A DNA stretch of 64,000 nt. Origin: Rhizobiaceae bacterium (GTDB lineage: Bacteria; Pseudomonadota; Alphaproteobacteria; Rhizobiales; Rhizobiaceae). The notes under the pieces are model-generated. The model worked only from the letters and a program-made list of their open reading frames with translations. It did no database searches and had not been told where the DNA came from. The stretch spans positions 62,001-126,000 of the forward strand of contig CAJPFN010000005.1 of NCBI GenBank assembly GCA_905339215.1, written 5' to 3'. Positions 9,345-19,026 of this stretch are shown here, one piece after another. A program made the position numbers and the translations under genes. How positions within the stretch are numbered: the stretch's first letter is position 1; every line of letters begins with the position of its first letter.

Positions 9345-11159
9345 ATGGTTCAGCCCTCCATCGAAGCGATCACCGCACGCATCCGGGAGCGTTCTCGGCC
9401 CACTCGCGACGCCTATCTGGCGCGCGTCGATGCGGCCGCGTCGCGCACGGCCAACCGCGCCGTGCTGTCCTGCGGCAACCTCGCCCACGGCTTCGCGGTG
9501 TGCGCACCGGCGGAGAAGCAAGCGCTCGCCAGCGACCGGATTCCCAACCTCGGCATCATCACCGCCTACAACGACATGCTCTCGGCGCACCAGCCGTTCG
9601 AGACCTTCCCGCAATTGATCAAGGCGGCGGCGCGCGAGGCGGGCGGCGTCGCCCAGGTGGCTGGCGGCGTGCCGGCCATGTGCGACGGCGTAACCCAGGG
9701 CCAGCCCGGCATGGAGCTGTCGCTGTTCTCGCGCGACGTCATCGCCATGTCGGCGGCGATCGGCTTGTCGCACAATATGTTCGACGCGGCCGTCTATCTC
9801 GGCGTCTGCGACAAGATCGTGCCCGGCCTCGTGATCGCGGCGCTGACCTTCGGCCACCTGCCGGCGGTCTTCGTCCCTGCCGGACCGATGACGTCCGGCC
9901 TGCCCAATGACGAGAAGGCGCGCGTGCGCCAGCTCTACGCGGAAGGCAAGGTCGGCCGCGCCGAACTGCTCGCGGCAGAATCTAAATCCTACCACGGGCC
10001 GGGCACCTGCACCTTTTACGGCACGGCGAATTCCAACCAGATGCTGATGGAGATCATGGGCCTGCACACGCCCGGAGCCTCCTTCGTCAATCCGGGCACG
10101 CCGCTGCGCGACGCGCTGACGCGCGAGGCAGCGAAGCGCGCGCTTCAGATCACCGCGCTCGGCAACGACTACACGCCGGTCGGCCGCATGATCGACGAGC
10201 GCTCGGTGGTCAACGGCGTCGTCGGGCTGCACGCCACGGGAGGTTCGACCAACCATACGATCCATCTCGTCGCTATGGCGGCGGCGGCCGGGATTTCGCT
10301 CACCTGGCAGGACATCTCCGAACTTTCCGAGGCCGTGCCACTGCTCGCCCGCGTCTATCCGAATGGGCTCGCCGACGTGAACCATTTCCAGGCGGCGGGC
10401 GGTATGGGCTTCCTCATCCGCGAACTGCTCGACGCCGGCCTGCTGCACGAGGACGTGCGCACCGTGTGGGGCGAGGGCCTGAGGCCCTACGCGATCGAGG
10501 CCGGGCTCGCCGCTGACGGTTCCGTCGCCCGCCGGCCGGCGCCGGCCAGCAGCGGCGACGAGAAGGTGGTGGCGCCGATTGCGAAGGCGTTCCAGCCGAC
10601 GGGCGGGCTGAAAGTGCTCTCCGGCAATCTCGGCAAGGCCATCATCAAGACCTCCGCAGTCAAGCCGGAGCGCCGGATCGTCGAGGCGCCGGCTTTGGTC
10701 TTCGACAACCAGCAGGCACTGAACGACGCCTTCAAGGCGGGGCTGCTCGACCGCGACTTCGTCGCCGTGGTGCGCTTCCAGGGGCCGAAGGCCAACGGCA
10801 TGCCGGAGTTGCACAAGCTGACGACCGTGCTGGGCGTGCTGCAGGACCGCGGCCGCAAGGTGGCGCTGGTCACCGACGGGCGCATGTCGGGCGCCAGCGG
10901 CAAGATCCCGGCGGCGATCCACGTGACGCCCGAGGCGCTCGACGGCGGCGCCATCGGCCGCATCCGCGACGGCGACGTGATCAGGGTCGACGGCGAGGCC
11001 GGCGTGCTCGAGGCCTTCGTGGCAGAGGACGAACTGGCTGCGCGTCCGGCGCCCTTGCCCGACCTCTCCGACAATACCCACGGTTTCGGCCGCGAGCTGT
11101 TCGAGGGGTTTCGCCAACTCGCGACTCGCGCCGAGAACGGCGCCAGCGCCTTCGGCTGA
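9345..11159 (+). CDS. edd: phosphogluconate dehydratase (Entner-Doudoroff)
   Basis: Dehydrates 6-phosphogluconate to 2-keto-3-deoxy-6-phosphogluconate. The 604-residue length matches Edd (about 605) and separates it from dihydroxyacid dehydratase IlvD (about 560-615) together with Edd-type segments such as [25 protein letters not shown] and [18 protein letters not shown], where cysteines for the Fe-S cluster are present. [18 protein letters not shown] near the C-terminus is the conserved substrate loop. The ATG at 9345 has GGAG about 10 bases upstream; the long upstream extension of the open frame has no family similarity. Normally it would follow pgl directly; here it has its own promoter region, shared with the antisense membrane gene. 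No eda is present in the window. Confidence 0.96.
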   Translation: MVQPSIEAITARIRERSRPTRDAYLARVDAAASRTANRAVLSCGNLAHGFAVCAPAEKQALASDRIPNLGIITAYNDMLSAHQPFETFPQLIKAAAREAGGVAQVAGGVPAMCDGVTQGQPGMELSLFSRDVIAMSAAIGLSHNMFDAAVYLGVCDKIVPGLVIAALTFGHLPAVFVPAGPMTSGLPNDEKARVRQLYAEGKVGRAELLAAESKSYHGPGTCTFYGTANSNQMLMEIMGLHTPGASFVNPGTPLRDALTREAAKRALQITALGNDYTPVGRMIDERSVVNGVVGLHATGGSTNHTIHLVAMAAAAGISLTWQDISELSEAVPLLARVYPNGLADVNHFQAAGGMGFLIRELLDAGLLHEDVRTVWGEGLRPYAIEAGLAADGSVARRPAPASSGDEKVVAPIAKAFQPTGGLKVLSGNLGKAIIKTSAVKPERRIVEAPALVFDNQQALNDAFKAGLLDRDFVAVVRFQGPKANGMPELHKLTTVLGVLQDRGRKVALVTDGRMSGASGKIPAAIHVTPEALDGGAIGRIRDGDVIRVDGEAGVLEAFVAEDELAARPAPLPDLSDNTHGFGRELFEGFRQLATRAENGASAFG

Positions 11160-11169
11160 TCCCGCCGGG

Positions 11170-11203
11170 AGCCGCCGCATGGCGGCGTCCGGCGTGGCGG
11201 CTC
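11170..11203. terminator. candidate hairpin between convergent edd and VWA genes
   Basis: GAGCCGCC and GGCGGCTC form a perfect 8-bp stem enclosing a smaller GCCGCC/GGCGGC hairpin, exactly in the 51 bp between two convergent stops. No T-tract follows on either strand, so intrinsic termination is only a possibility. Confidence 0.3.
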
Positions 11204-11210
11204 GTGGCCC

Positions 11211-12869
11211 CTACTGGACCGTGAGCTCGGCGCGCTCGCCGGCCCTTACCGTCGCGGCGGCTTCCTTCTTCTCCGCACCTTCGCCGCGGTCGACGACGAC
11301 GACATAGTCGCCCGCCGGCAGCGTCGTCTGGTGGGTTTCGGCATAGGCGTAGCCGAATTCCTTGCGGTTGCCCTGGATATCCTTGGCGGCCGAGAACACC
11401 TGGATGAACGTGCCGCCGGGCGCGGAAATGGCAAGCACGCCGGCATTGAGCACGATCTTCACGTCGACCCGCTCGCCGGCCTTCACCGTGAAGAGCTGCT
11501 CGGCGACGGCCTGGTCCATCTTGGCGATCGCGACATAATCGCCGGGCGGCACGTCGTAGCCTGAATCCGGGCCGTAGCCGTAGGCGATATCGTCACGCGA
11601 GCCATCGATCTTCTTCGCCGCCTTGACGATGTTGACCGCGAGTCCGCCATCCTCGACCTTCATCGAGTCGGTATAGAAAGCGTTGACCACGGCGCGGCCG
11701 ATGCCGACGACAATCTCCTTCTCGATCGTCTCCCCGGCCTTCACTGTGACCGTCTCGGTGACCTCGCCCTCGCCGATGCGTACGGTTATTTTCTGCTCGC
11801 CGGCCGGCACGACGATCCTGGTCAGACCGTAGTTTGTCGCATCGCCCTCGCCGGGATGATCGACGATGACGGCGGCGCTGTCTGAAACGTCCGCGCCCGG
11901 ACTCGGCAGCGGCTTGATGACCAGCGTGCCAGCATTCAGCACGAACATCGGTTCCGCCACCGCATCGGCGGCGACCATCACCTTCTGCTCGACGCTCGCC
12001 TCGCCAAGCCTGGCTACGACGACGTATTCGCCCGCGTCGAGCTGGGACTTGTAGCGTCCGTAGTCGGTGGTGACGTGTTCGCCGCGCGAACCGTCGGCAT
12101 TGGCCTTGTAGATCTCCCAGGCGTTGCCGGCGTCCTCTGGCAGGATCGGGCCGCCTTCGGACAACGTCACGGACGGGACGAAATTGAATTCGGGCCTTGC
12201 CGGCTCCGGCGCGGGCGCCGGTTCGGGCTCGGGCTCGGGCGCCACCGCAACGACCGTCTCGACCAGCGCGTCTTCGAGCGCCTGGGCGTCGGACGCCTGG
12301 ATGTACTTGCCGCCAGTGTTCTCAGCCAGGCACGCCACCTGGCGGCCCTCTTCCGCGGTCAGACCGAAGCCGACGACGTGGGCGGTGAAGTCGACGCCCG
12401 ACTGCTCGAGCTCGTTGCCAACGGCGCAGGGATCGGCGTTGCAGGTTTCCAGCCCGTCGGTGATGAGCACGACGGTCGCCTTGTCCTCAGTGTAGCGAAG
12501 CGCCTCGGCCGCCAGGCGGACGGCTGCGGTAAGCGGCGTCTTGCCGAGGAACTTCATGCCGTCGGCGGCGGCGACGATCGCCGCACCCGTCCCGGCGGCG
12601 GGCGGCACGACCAGCTCGATGTCATCGCAGTTGCCCTTCTCGCGGTGGCCATACGCCATCAGGCCGAGCTCGAGGTCGGTGGGCAGGGTCTGGAGTACGG
12701 AACGCAAGGTCTCGCGGGCGATCTCGAGCTTGGGCCTGCCGTCGATCTGGCCCCACATCGAGCCGGACGCGTCGAGGACGATGATCGCCTTGTCCGCCGC
12801 GGCGGCCATCAGCGACGATGTGGCCAGCATGAACACCGCGAGTACGCCGCTCAATCCGATTCGCATCAT
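11211..12869 (-). CDS. secreted von Willebrand factor A protein with four tandem C-terminal modules
   Basis: An exported 552-residue protein. Residues 1-24 are a signal peptide (hydrophobic core then [10 protein letters not shown]). A VWA domain covers about 27-205 with a complete MIDAS: DASGS at 33-37, Thr111 in KTPLT, Asp138 in ITDGLE. A Pro/Glu linker (about 210-224) follows. Then four beta-rich modules of about 75-90 residues, each with a YG/FGY segment, a PAG-x-Y/K-V(V/A) strand and V-x-AGE, ending at residue 552. Cysteines occur as pairs in the VWA part. The ATG at 12869 was chosen because the upstream start would be a TTG. VWA proteins of this kind bind ligands in a metal-dependent way; the partner is unknown. 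It stands alone, convergent with edd. Confidence 0.82.
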   Translation of the reverse strand: MMRIGLSGVLAVFMLATSSLMAAAADKAIIVLDASGSMWGQIDGRPKLEIARETLRSVLQTLPTDLELGLMAYGHREKGNCDDIELVVPPAAGTGAAIVAAADGMKFLGKTPLTAAVRLAAEALRYTEDKATVVLITDGLETCNADPCAVGNELEQSGVDFTAHVVGFGLTAEEGRQVACLAENTGGKYIQASDAQALEDALVETVVAVAPEPEPEPAPAPEPARPEFNFVPSVTLSEGGPILPEDAGNAWEIYKANADGSRGEHVTTDYGRYKSQLDAGEYVVVARLGEASVEQKVMVAADAVAEPMFVLNAGTLVIKPLPSPGADVSDSAAVIVDHPGEGDATNYGLTRIVVPAGEQKITVRIGEGEVTETVTVKAGETIEKEIVVGIGRAVVNAFYTDSMKVEDGGLAVNIVKAAKKIDGSRDDIAYGYGPDSGYDVPPGDYVAIAKMDQAVAEQLFTVKAGERVDVKIVLNAGVLAISAPGGTFIQVFSAAKDIQGNRKEFGYAYAETHQTTLPAGDYVVVVDRGEGAEKKEAAATVRAGERAELTVQ

Positions 12870-13039
12870 GACCCCGTATCGATCCGACAAGTTTCGCGGC
12901 GGAAGCTAACGGAGCGGAAGGGCACGGGCAAGCCGGCGACCCTCGTATGGCGCGGATATAGGCGCGGGGAATCCTGCAACGGCCCGCATCGCGCCTGTGG
13001 ACCATTGTCGCGACAGGCGCTCGCACCTACCGTCGGCGA

Positions 13040-13948
13040 ATGATCCTCGACCGACCCCTCCTCGGCGTGTTGTTGACCGTCGTCTTCTGCGCCGTGGCGC
13101 CGATCGGTGATTCGATTGCCAAGATCCTCGGCGGTACGATACCGCTGCTGGAATTGCTCGCCGTACGCTTCACCGCCCAGACGGTATTGCTCGTTCCCCT
13201 CCTGGTCGCGCTCGGCAAGCCGATCGCTCTGCCGCGCGGCGTCCTCGGCCTCGCGGCGTTGAGGACCGCGCTTCAACTCGGCGGCATTGCAGCGATGTTC
13301 GCTTCGCTCCGCTACCTACCGCTGGCGGACGCGGTCGCCATCGCCTTCGTCATGCCCTTCATCCTGCTCCTTCTCGGACGCTACGTGCTCGACGAGCAGG
13401 TCGGGCCGCAGAGGATCGCCGCGTGCGTCGTCGGCTTCGTCGGTACGCTACTCGTGATCCAGCCGAGCTTCGCCGAGGTCGGTACGCCCGCCCTGTTGCC
13501 CTTCATCGTGGCGATCGTTTTCGCCCTCTACATGCTGGTCAGCCGCCGCATCGCCAAGGACGCCGATCCCCTGGCACTGCAGGCGATGAGCGGATTGATG
13601 GCGACGCCCGTGCTCGTCGTTGGCCTCCTGCTTGGCTGGTCCGCCGGCTGGCCGGGTTTCGAGGTGAAACTGCCCGACATGAGCGAGGCGATGCTGCTCG
13701 CCACGCTTGGCGTCATCGGCACGTTCGCCCACCTGCTGATGACCTGGTCGCTGCGCTTCGCTCCCGCCGCGACGCTGGCGCCCATCCAGTATCTCGAGAT
13801 CCCGTTCGCCACTGTCGCCGGCTTCATCATCTTCGGCGACCTGCCGAACGGTCTCGCCGCGCTCGGTATCGTCATCACCGTCGCGGCCGGGCTCTATGTC
13901 GTCTATCGCGAGCGACGTGAGGCGGAGGTCGTCCCGGCCGAGGTGTGA
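13040..13948 (+). CDS. DMT-superfamily (EamA) transporter
   Basis: A 302-residue inner-membrane permease with ten predicted transmembrane segments arranged as two five-helix EamA halves, the second starting near residue 155 (LLPFIVAIVFALYMLVSRR). Charge is sparse within the helices and an Arg-rich tail (YRERREAE) follows the last one. Members of this family export metabolites or amino acids, but the substrate cannot be inferred. It starts 170 bp from the divergent VWA gene and ends 3 bp before the convergent AraC-type regulator, so the two share a 3' boundary with no room for a separate terminator. Confidence 0.9.
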   Translation: MILDRPLLGVLLTVVFCAVAPIGDSIAKILGGTIPLLELLAVRFTAQTVLLVPLLVALGKPIALPRGVLGLAALRTALQLGGIAAMFASLRYLPLADAVAIAFVMPFILLLLGRYVLDEQVGPQRIAACVVGFVGTLLVIQPSFAEVGTPALLPFIVAIVFALYMLVSRRIAKDADPLALQAMSGLMATPVLVVGLLLGWSAGWPGFEVKLPDMSEAMLLATLGVIGTFAHLLMTWSLRFAPAATLAPIQYLEIPFATVAGFIIFGDLPNGLAALGIVITVAAGLYVVYRERREAEVVPAEV

Positions 13949-13951
13949 CGA

Positions 13952-14914
13952 TCAGTACGTCGTCCGGCGCTCTTCCGAAGGCGGACGGCCGAACTGCAGC
14001 CGGTAGCTCTGCGCGAAGTAGGAGTGCGAGGTGAAGCCGGTGGCGATCGCCACGTCGAGGATCGGCATGTTGGTCTGGCGCAGCAGTTCGCGGGCGCGCT
14101 CAAGCCGCAAGCGCATGTAGTAGCGCCCCGGCGTTACGTTGAGGTGCCTGAGGAACAGCCGCTCGACCTGACGCACCGAAAGGCCCGCCGACTTGGCGAG
14201 CTGGACGGCCGAAAACGGCTCGTCGAGGTGGTCGGCCATCAACTCGACGATCTTACGCAGCTTCTCTGACTTGCCGGTCAGGTCGCGCTCCGGTCCGACG
14301 CGCTGGCGATCGCCGGCCGACCGGATGCGCTCGTGCTGGAACTGGTTGGCGACCTCATTGGCGAGATTGGCGCCGAAATCGCCGCGCACGATCTCCAGCA
14401 TCAGGTCGATAGATGTCGTGCCGCCGGCGCAGGTGTAGCGCTTGCGGTCGATCTCGAAGACGTTGCCCGTGCATTCGATGTCGGGAAAGCGCTCCATGAA
14501 ACCCGCGCGGTTCTCCCAGTGGATCGTGCAGCGATGGCCTTCAAGTTGGCCTGCCTCGGCGAGCAGGTAGGAGCCGACCGACAGCGCGCCGAGCGCGCCG
14601 CCGCGCCGGCCCCAGTTGCGCAGCGCGCCGAGTACCTTGCTCTTGCCGGGAAACTCGGTGGTCAGGCCGACGCAGACGAAGAGGATATCGACCGGCGGCA
14701 CGTCGGCGACGCTGTAGTCGATCTTCAGCGGCAGGCCGTTCGACGCCATCACCGCATCGCCATCGGCCGAGACCGTCGTCCAGCCGTAGAAGTCGCGCCC
14801 GAGCAGACGGTTGGCCGACCGGACCGTGTCGATCGCCGCCGCCAGCGAGAACATCGAGAACTTGTCGACCAGCAGGAACGCGAATTGCCGGCCTCCTTGC
14901 TGTGGATCGGTCAT
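13952..14914 (-). CDS. GlxA-family AraC transcriptional regulator
   Basis: A 320-residue regulator with an N-terminal DJ-1/PfpI-like ligand domain (about 10-180; FAFLLVDKFSMFSLAAAIDTVRSAN, GALSVGSYLLAEAG) and a C-terminal double helix-turn-helix AraC domain (about 215-312; SAVQLAKSAGLSVRQVERLF and PILDVAIATGFTSHSYFAQSYR). The glutamine amidotransferase-like domain lacks a clear nucleophilic Cys at the elbow (ALSVGSY), as usual for regulators of this group. The architecture matches the GbdR/CdhR/ArgR type regulators of choline, carnitine and amino acid catabolism. No target is evident next door; the adjacent folD is on the same strand but separated. Confidence 0.9.
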   Translation of the reverse strand: MTDPQQGGRQFAFLLVDKFSMFSLAAAIDTVRSANRLLGRDFYGWTTVSADGDAVMASNGLPLKIDYSVADVPPVDILFVCVGLTTEFPGKSKVLGALRNWGRRGGALGALSVGSYLLAEAGQLEGHRCTIHWENRAGFMERFPDIECTGNVFEIDRKRYTCAGGTTSIDLMLEIVRGDFGANLANEVANQFQHERIRSAGDRQRVGPERDLTGKSEKLRKIVELMADHLDEPFSAVQLAKSAGLSVRQVERLFLRHLNVTPGRYYMRLRLERARELLRQTNMPILDVAIATGFTSHSYFAQSYRLQFGRPPSEERRTTY

Positions 14915-15035
14915 GTCCGGACTTCCGGCGCTGTCTCAGGTCCGACGGTTCGGAGACGTTCAAGCTCTACAGGAGGGACAATGCGGCGCAAGGGTGCGAT
15001 CCGTGTTTTCGCGAGACCGGACGAACGGCCGACAA

Positions 15036-15935
15036 TCAGAAGCGCGGCCGCTCCAGGCCGGCGGAAAGATAGGCCGACGAAACCGTGTTTGCCATCAGCA
15101 TGGCGATGGTCATCGGCCCCACTCCGCCGGGGACCGGGGTTATGGCGCCGGCGACCGCGGAGGCGCCGGCGAACTCGACATCGCCGACGAGGCGGCTCTT
15201 GCCCTCGCCCTTCTCCGGCGCCGTTATGCGGTTGATGCCGACGTCGATGACGGTTGCGCCCGGCTTCACCCAGTCGCCCCTGATCATCTCGGGCCTGCCG
15301 ACGGCAGCGACGAGGATGTCGGCGGTTCGGCATACCGCCGGCAAGTCGCGCGTCTTGCTGTGGGCGATCGTGACGGTGCAGTTGGCGGCGAGTAGGAGGC
15401 TGGCCATCGGCTTGCCGACGATGTTGGAGCGGCCGACGACGACCGCAGTCAGGCCGGAAAGGTCCCGACCTCTCGCCCGCTCGATCAGGATCATCGAACC
15501 GGCCGGCGTGCACGGCACGAAGGCGGTCTCAAGTTCGCCCGTACCGAGCTTGCCGACATTGACGTAGTGGAAGCCGTCGACGTCCTTCTCCGGAGCGATC
15601 GTCTGTATCACCTTGCCGGCATCGATATGTGCCGGGAGCGGCAGTTGGACGAGGATGCCGTTGATGCGCCGGTCGGCGTTGAGTTCGGCAATCAGCTCGA
15701 GCAGCTTGTCCTCAGGCGTGTCGGCCGGCAGCGTGTGCTGGAGCGACAGGAACCCGCATTCCTTTGCCTTCTTCGACTTCGACGAAACGTAGACCTGGCT
15801 GGCGGGGTCCTCGCCGACGATGATCACGGCGAGACCGGGCGGCGGGCACCCTTGGGAGACGAGCTGGGCGGCCAGTTCCTGCACCCTCGCCGTGACGTCG
15901 GCCGCCACCAGCTTGCCGTCGATGATGTTCGCCAT
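15036..15935 (-). CDS. folD: bifunctional methylenetetrahydrofolate dehydrogenase/cyclohydrolase
   Basis: Interconverts 5,10-methylene- and 10-formyl-tetrahydrofolate in one-carbon metabolism. The 299-residue protein carries the active-site YVSSKSKK segment (Tyr49, Lys53), the substrate motif VQLPLP, DVDGFH and the NADP motif [14 protein letters not shown], ending with [15 protein letters not shown]. The ATG at 15935 was chosen over one 37 codons upstream because it begins with the usual MANIIDGK and has GGAGG nine bases upstream. It follows the chain-length determinant gene by 107 bp on the same strand, but is a housekeeping gene at the edge of the polysaccharide locus. Confidence 0.97.
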   Translation of the reverse strand: MANIIDGKLVAADVTARVQELAAQLVSQGCPPPGLAVIIVGEDPASQVYVSSKSKKAKECGFLSLQHTLPADTPEDKLLELIAELNADRRINGILVQLPLPAHIDAGKVIQTIAPEKDVDGFHYVNVGKLGTGELETAFVPCTPAGSMILIERARGRDLSGLTAVVVGRSNIVGKPMASLLLAANCTVTIAHSKTRDLPAVCRTADILVAAVGRPEMIRGDWVKPGATVIDVGINRITAPEKGEGKSRLVGDVEFAGASAVAGAITPVPGGVGPMTIAMLMANTVSSAYLSAGLERPRF

Positions 15936-16042
15936 GGGCAGGTCCTCCGCGCACTTCGTCCGTCCGGCGCGGATATGCCGGAAAAACCCTGCCAAGTCTC
16001 GCGCAGATGCGCCTTCCCGTGCCGGAAACTCGAAACCCGCGA

Positions 16043-18871
16043 TCAAGCGTAGCGGCGACGGGTGCGGCTTTCGGCAAGGTCGAGGACGGCCTCCCGGAAC
16101 TCGCGCAGGTCATGGCGCAGTTCCTCCACGGTCCTCGCCGACGGCCCGCGATCGCGGCTGTCGCGCTCGCCGGAAATAAGATCGTCATCCCAACGGGCCG
16201 AATACGCCTGCGTCGGCTGTGCCACGAGTGCCGGCTGCAGCGGCATGAGCGGAGGCTGTGTCACGGCCGAATGTACCGGATATGGATAGGCGGGTTGCGC
16301 CGGATGATAGCCGGCGATGGCCATGGGCTGATGGGCGACGAAGGCTGGTGCCGGCTGCTGTGCTGGCGCCGTGAAGGAGACCGGAAGGGCGACCGGTGCG
16401 GCTTGGGGATAGAGCGCCATCGGCTGCGGATAGGGAGCGGCGGCGAGCGGGTAGGCGTGCGCTGGCTGCGGGAACAAAGGTACGGATTGCGGGAAGCCCG
16501 GCATTGGCTGCGGATAGGCTTGGACAGGTTGCGGCGGCACCTGGGCGCCGGCTTGCCAGGCATGCGTGGGCTGCGGGCTCGGTGCCGGGTGCACCGGATG
16601 CCAGGTCGCCGACTGGATTGCATTGGGCGTCTGGGCGGCTTCGAACGACGTCACACCGGCGGCAGTCTGCGGGAGCGGTACGCCAGCCGTCGACGCCACG
16701 GCCGGATCTTGGGCTGCTTCGTCCTGCTTGAGCTTCCTTCGGAACGCGCCAAGCCAGCTCGAACGTTTCGTTTCCATCGCCTCGCCTCTTTGCATTGCCG
16801 GATTGGTCTGTGCCGGAGCCGGCGACCGGTACGGGCGCTCCGTCATCTTCTTGAGCGGTTCTTGGTCGCCTGCCGTACGGTCCGGCCGACCGCCGCGCGG
16901 TCCCTCGTCCGGTCCACCGCCGTTTGGCTCCGGCGCCGGATCGCCGGTGTCGCCGAACGCATCCGTTCGCGAACGCGCCTGCGAATCGTCGCGCAGGCTG
17001 CGCCAGGCCCCGCGCGCACCGCCGATGCCGACGCCTCCGACGAAGCCGGCGATCATGAAGGTGAGCACAGTAATCGCCCGCGAAGGACCGACCGAGACGA
17101 TCGGCGGGAACGCCTGCGAGATGACGCTGATATTGGCAGCATTGATGTCGCGCTGCTCGCCGGTCTCCTTGGCGCGCAGCAGGAAGGATTCGTAGACGGC
17201 GCGCTTGGCCGTCGCCTCGCGCTCGAGTTCCCGCAACGTCACGAGGTCGGCGTTGACGTTGCCCTGCCCGACCTTCAACTGGGCAAGGCGCGACGCCAGT
17301 TCCTGTTCGAGCTGCACCGCGCGCCTGAGTTCTACCTGGATAGAGGATACGATCCGGCGCAGTTCGCCTTCGATCTGGCCGCGCGCGCCTTCGAGCTGGG
17401 CGTCGATCGCCTGGCGCTGCGGATGGCGCGGCCCGAGCCGCGCGGATAGCCGATCGGCTTCCGACTTCAACGCGGCATACTGCGAGCGAAGCTCGGTCAT
17501 GACGTTGGAGGTCAGTTCCTCGGGCAGGGCGCCGCTTAGGGCCGCCTCTGCGGTAGCCGTACGCGCCGACGCCGCCTTGGCATTGAGCTCAAGCGTACGC
17601 GCCCGCGCGACGCTGAGCTGCGTGTTGAGGCTGACGATGTCGTCCTCGGAGATCAGGCGGCCCTGGGAGCCGATCAGGTCGTTCTCAGCCTTGAACGTCT
17701 CGACCTTGCGTTCGGCCTCCTCGACCTCGCGGCGCAGTTCGTCGAGGCGCGAGTTCAGTTCGTCAGCGGCGCGGCCGGCGGTGTTGGACTGGAATTTGCC
17801 ATAGGTCTCGAGGAAGACCCGTGTCATTGTATTGGCGATCAGGGCTGACTTGTCCGGGCTCTCCGTCGTCACGCCAACCGAGACGACGAACGTCTTGCCG
17901 CCGCGCTCGACGTTCAGGCTGCGCGCCAAGTTGTCGATGGTTATCGCCCTCTTGCGAACGCCGCCGTCGTCGCCGCTGCTGCGCTGGAACAGCGCGCGCC
18001 AGTTGGCCAGCGTACTGAAAAGGCCGTTCTCGGCCTCGCCGTTGAACTCCGGATCGCTGGTGAGGTTGAGTTCGTCGACGACCCTGTTGAGCACCGTGCC
18101 CGACGTCAGTACCCTCACCTGGTTCTCGACGATCGCCAGCGTCGCATCCGAAGGAAGGCCGGTCGTGGTGATCTCGCGGTCGGTGAGGCGCAGGTCGCGC
18201 GGGTCGACGAGCATCTCGGCGACCGATTCGTACTTCTTCGGCGTCGACAACGCTACGACAACGCCCAGAACGGCACCGGCGATCGTCAACGAGACGATCA
18301 GCAGCTTTGAATTGGCGATGCCCGAGATCACTTTGATGGGATCGATCAACGGACGCCACGCCGCCGGGTCGCGTGGCACCGGCATGGCGGCAACCGGAGG
18401 CAGTTCGTCGACGTGCGGTCGCGGCGACCACATACCTGCCGGGATCGGCGACTCACGCCGTTCATCCCGCGGCGCGGAATCGTTTGCCGCCGCTGACACG
18501 CTTGTGACAGCGTCCTTCGGCATTTCGCGGCCGAAGAGCCTATCGCGCAGCATCGAACGCAGCCCGCGCGCCGCGGCCGGCACGATCTTGTCCTCGCCGG
18601 CAATCGAGGGATCAGGCGGAAGAGGAACGGCCGTCCCGGCCTCCCGTCCATCCGCCGGCTTCGAAAGCGCATTCATCAACGGGCTCTTCGCCGCCTCGCG
18701 TCGCGAGCGCGCCAGGCGATGGCGGGTGGCCGCGTCGCCGAGATCCTCCTCAGTCGCCGAGTTGAGCAGCGAATTGCCGACGTTCGACCGGCTTCCGGTC
18801 CTTGGCGACGGAGCATGTGCAAGGAGCGACTGCGCGCGCTTGCCGTCTCCGTTTGTCTCATACTGGGCCAT
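16043..18871 (-). CDS. Wzz/GumC-type polysaccharide chain-length and export protein with Pro/Gln/Tyr-rich tail
   Basis: A 942-residue inner-membrane protein controlling polymer length and export. Order: a long polar N-terminal cytoplasmic part (1-175), a Wzz domain with the first membrane helix near 188-208, a periplasmic coiled-coil region (about 365-540, rich in EL/RR/EA heptads), the GNVR-like part (around 545-585), a second helix near 600-622, and a 320-residue cytoplasmic tail. The tail contains a low-complexity stretch (about 690-890) dominated by Pro, Gln, Ala, Tyr with repeated YPQP/FPQP units. No Walker A or tyrosine-kinase motif was found. The ATG at 18871 (MAQYETN) is one of several close starts. 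It is divergent from the flippase gene across a region with two CtrA-like boxes. Confidence 0.88.
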   Translation of the reverse strand: MAQYETNGDGKRAQSLLAHAPSPRTGSRSNVGNSLLNSATEEDLGDAATRHRLARSRREAAKSPLMNALSKPADGREAGTAVPLPPDPSIAGEDKIVPAAARGLRSMLRDRLFGREMPKDAVTSVSAAANDSAPRDERRESPIPAGMWSPRPHVDELPPVAAMPVPRDPAAWRPLIDPIKVISGIANSKLLIVSLTIAGAVLGVVVALSTPKKYESVAEMLVDPRDLRLTDREITTTGLPSDATLAIVENQVRVLTSGTVLNRVVDELNLTSDPEFNGEAENGLFSTLANWRALFQRSSGDDGGVRKRAITIDNLARSLNVERGGKTFVVSVGVTTESPDKSALIANTMTRVFLETYGKFQSNTAGRAADELNSRLDELRREVEEAERKVETFKAENDLIGSQGRLISEDDIVSLNTQLSVARARTLELNAKAASARTATAEAALSGALPEELTSNVMTELRSQYAALKSEADRLSARLGPRHPQRQAIDAQLEGARGQIEGELRRIVSSIQVELRRAVQLEQELASRLAQLKVGQGNVNADLVTLRELEREATAKRAVYESFLLRAKETGEQRDINAANISVISQAFPPIVSVGPSRAITVLTFMIAGFVGGVGIGGARGAWRSLRDDSQARSRTDAFGDTGDPAPEPNGGGPDEGPRGGRPDRTAGDQEPLKKMTERPYRSPAPAQTNPAMQRGEAMETKRSSWLGAFRRKLKQDEAAQDPAVASTAGVPLPQTAAGVTSFEAAQTPNAIQSATWHPVHPAPSPQPTHAWQAGAQVPPQPVQAYPQPMPGFPQSVPLFPQPAHAYPLAAAPYPQPMALYPQAAPVALPVSFTAPAQQPAPAFVAHQPMAIAGYHPAQPAYPYPVHSAVTQPPLMPLQPALVAQPTQAYSARWDDDLISGERDSRDRGPSARTVEELRHDLREFREAVLDLAESRTRRRYA

Positions 18872-18918
18872 GAAAACCTGCATCCATGCGCGGCAGCGTC
18901 GGAGGATGCCGCCGAGTG

Positions 18919-18957
18919 TTAAGCCAATCTAAACGCGCACGGGTAACAAATGGTTAA
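18919..18957. promoter_or_regulatory. two CtrA-like boxes in the divergent polysaccharide promoter
   Basis: Two half-site pairs with 7-bp spacing occur in the 155 bp between the chain-length gene and the flippase gene: TTAA-N7-TAAA (18919-18933, followed by CG) and GTAA-N7-TTAA (18943-18957). The alphaproteobacterial CtrA consensus is TTAA-N7-TTAA, so each differs at one base. The first box is repeated as TTAA-N7-TAAACG at 23333. Confidence 0.45.
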
Positions 18958-19026
18958 TCCCAGGTAGCGGGAGCCGTTCGGAACGGCGCGTTAAGTTTTC
19001 CGCGCTAGGCATTGTTCGAGCGCGCC

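Noticed and set aside
9306-11180. Minus-strand open frame of 624 codons opposite edd
   Set aside because: Antisense to a clear edd gene; His/Arg/Asp-rich composition typical of high-GC shadows.
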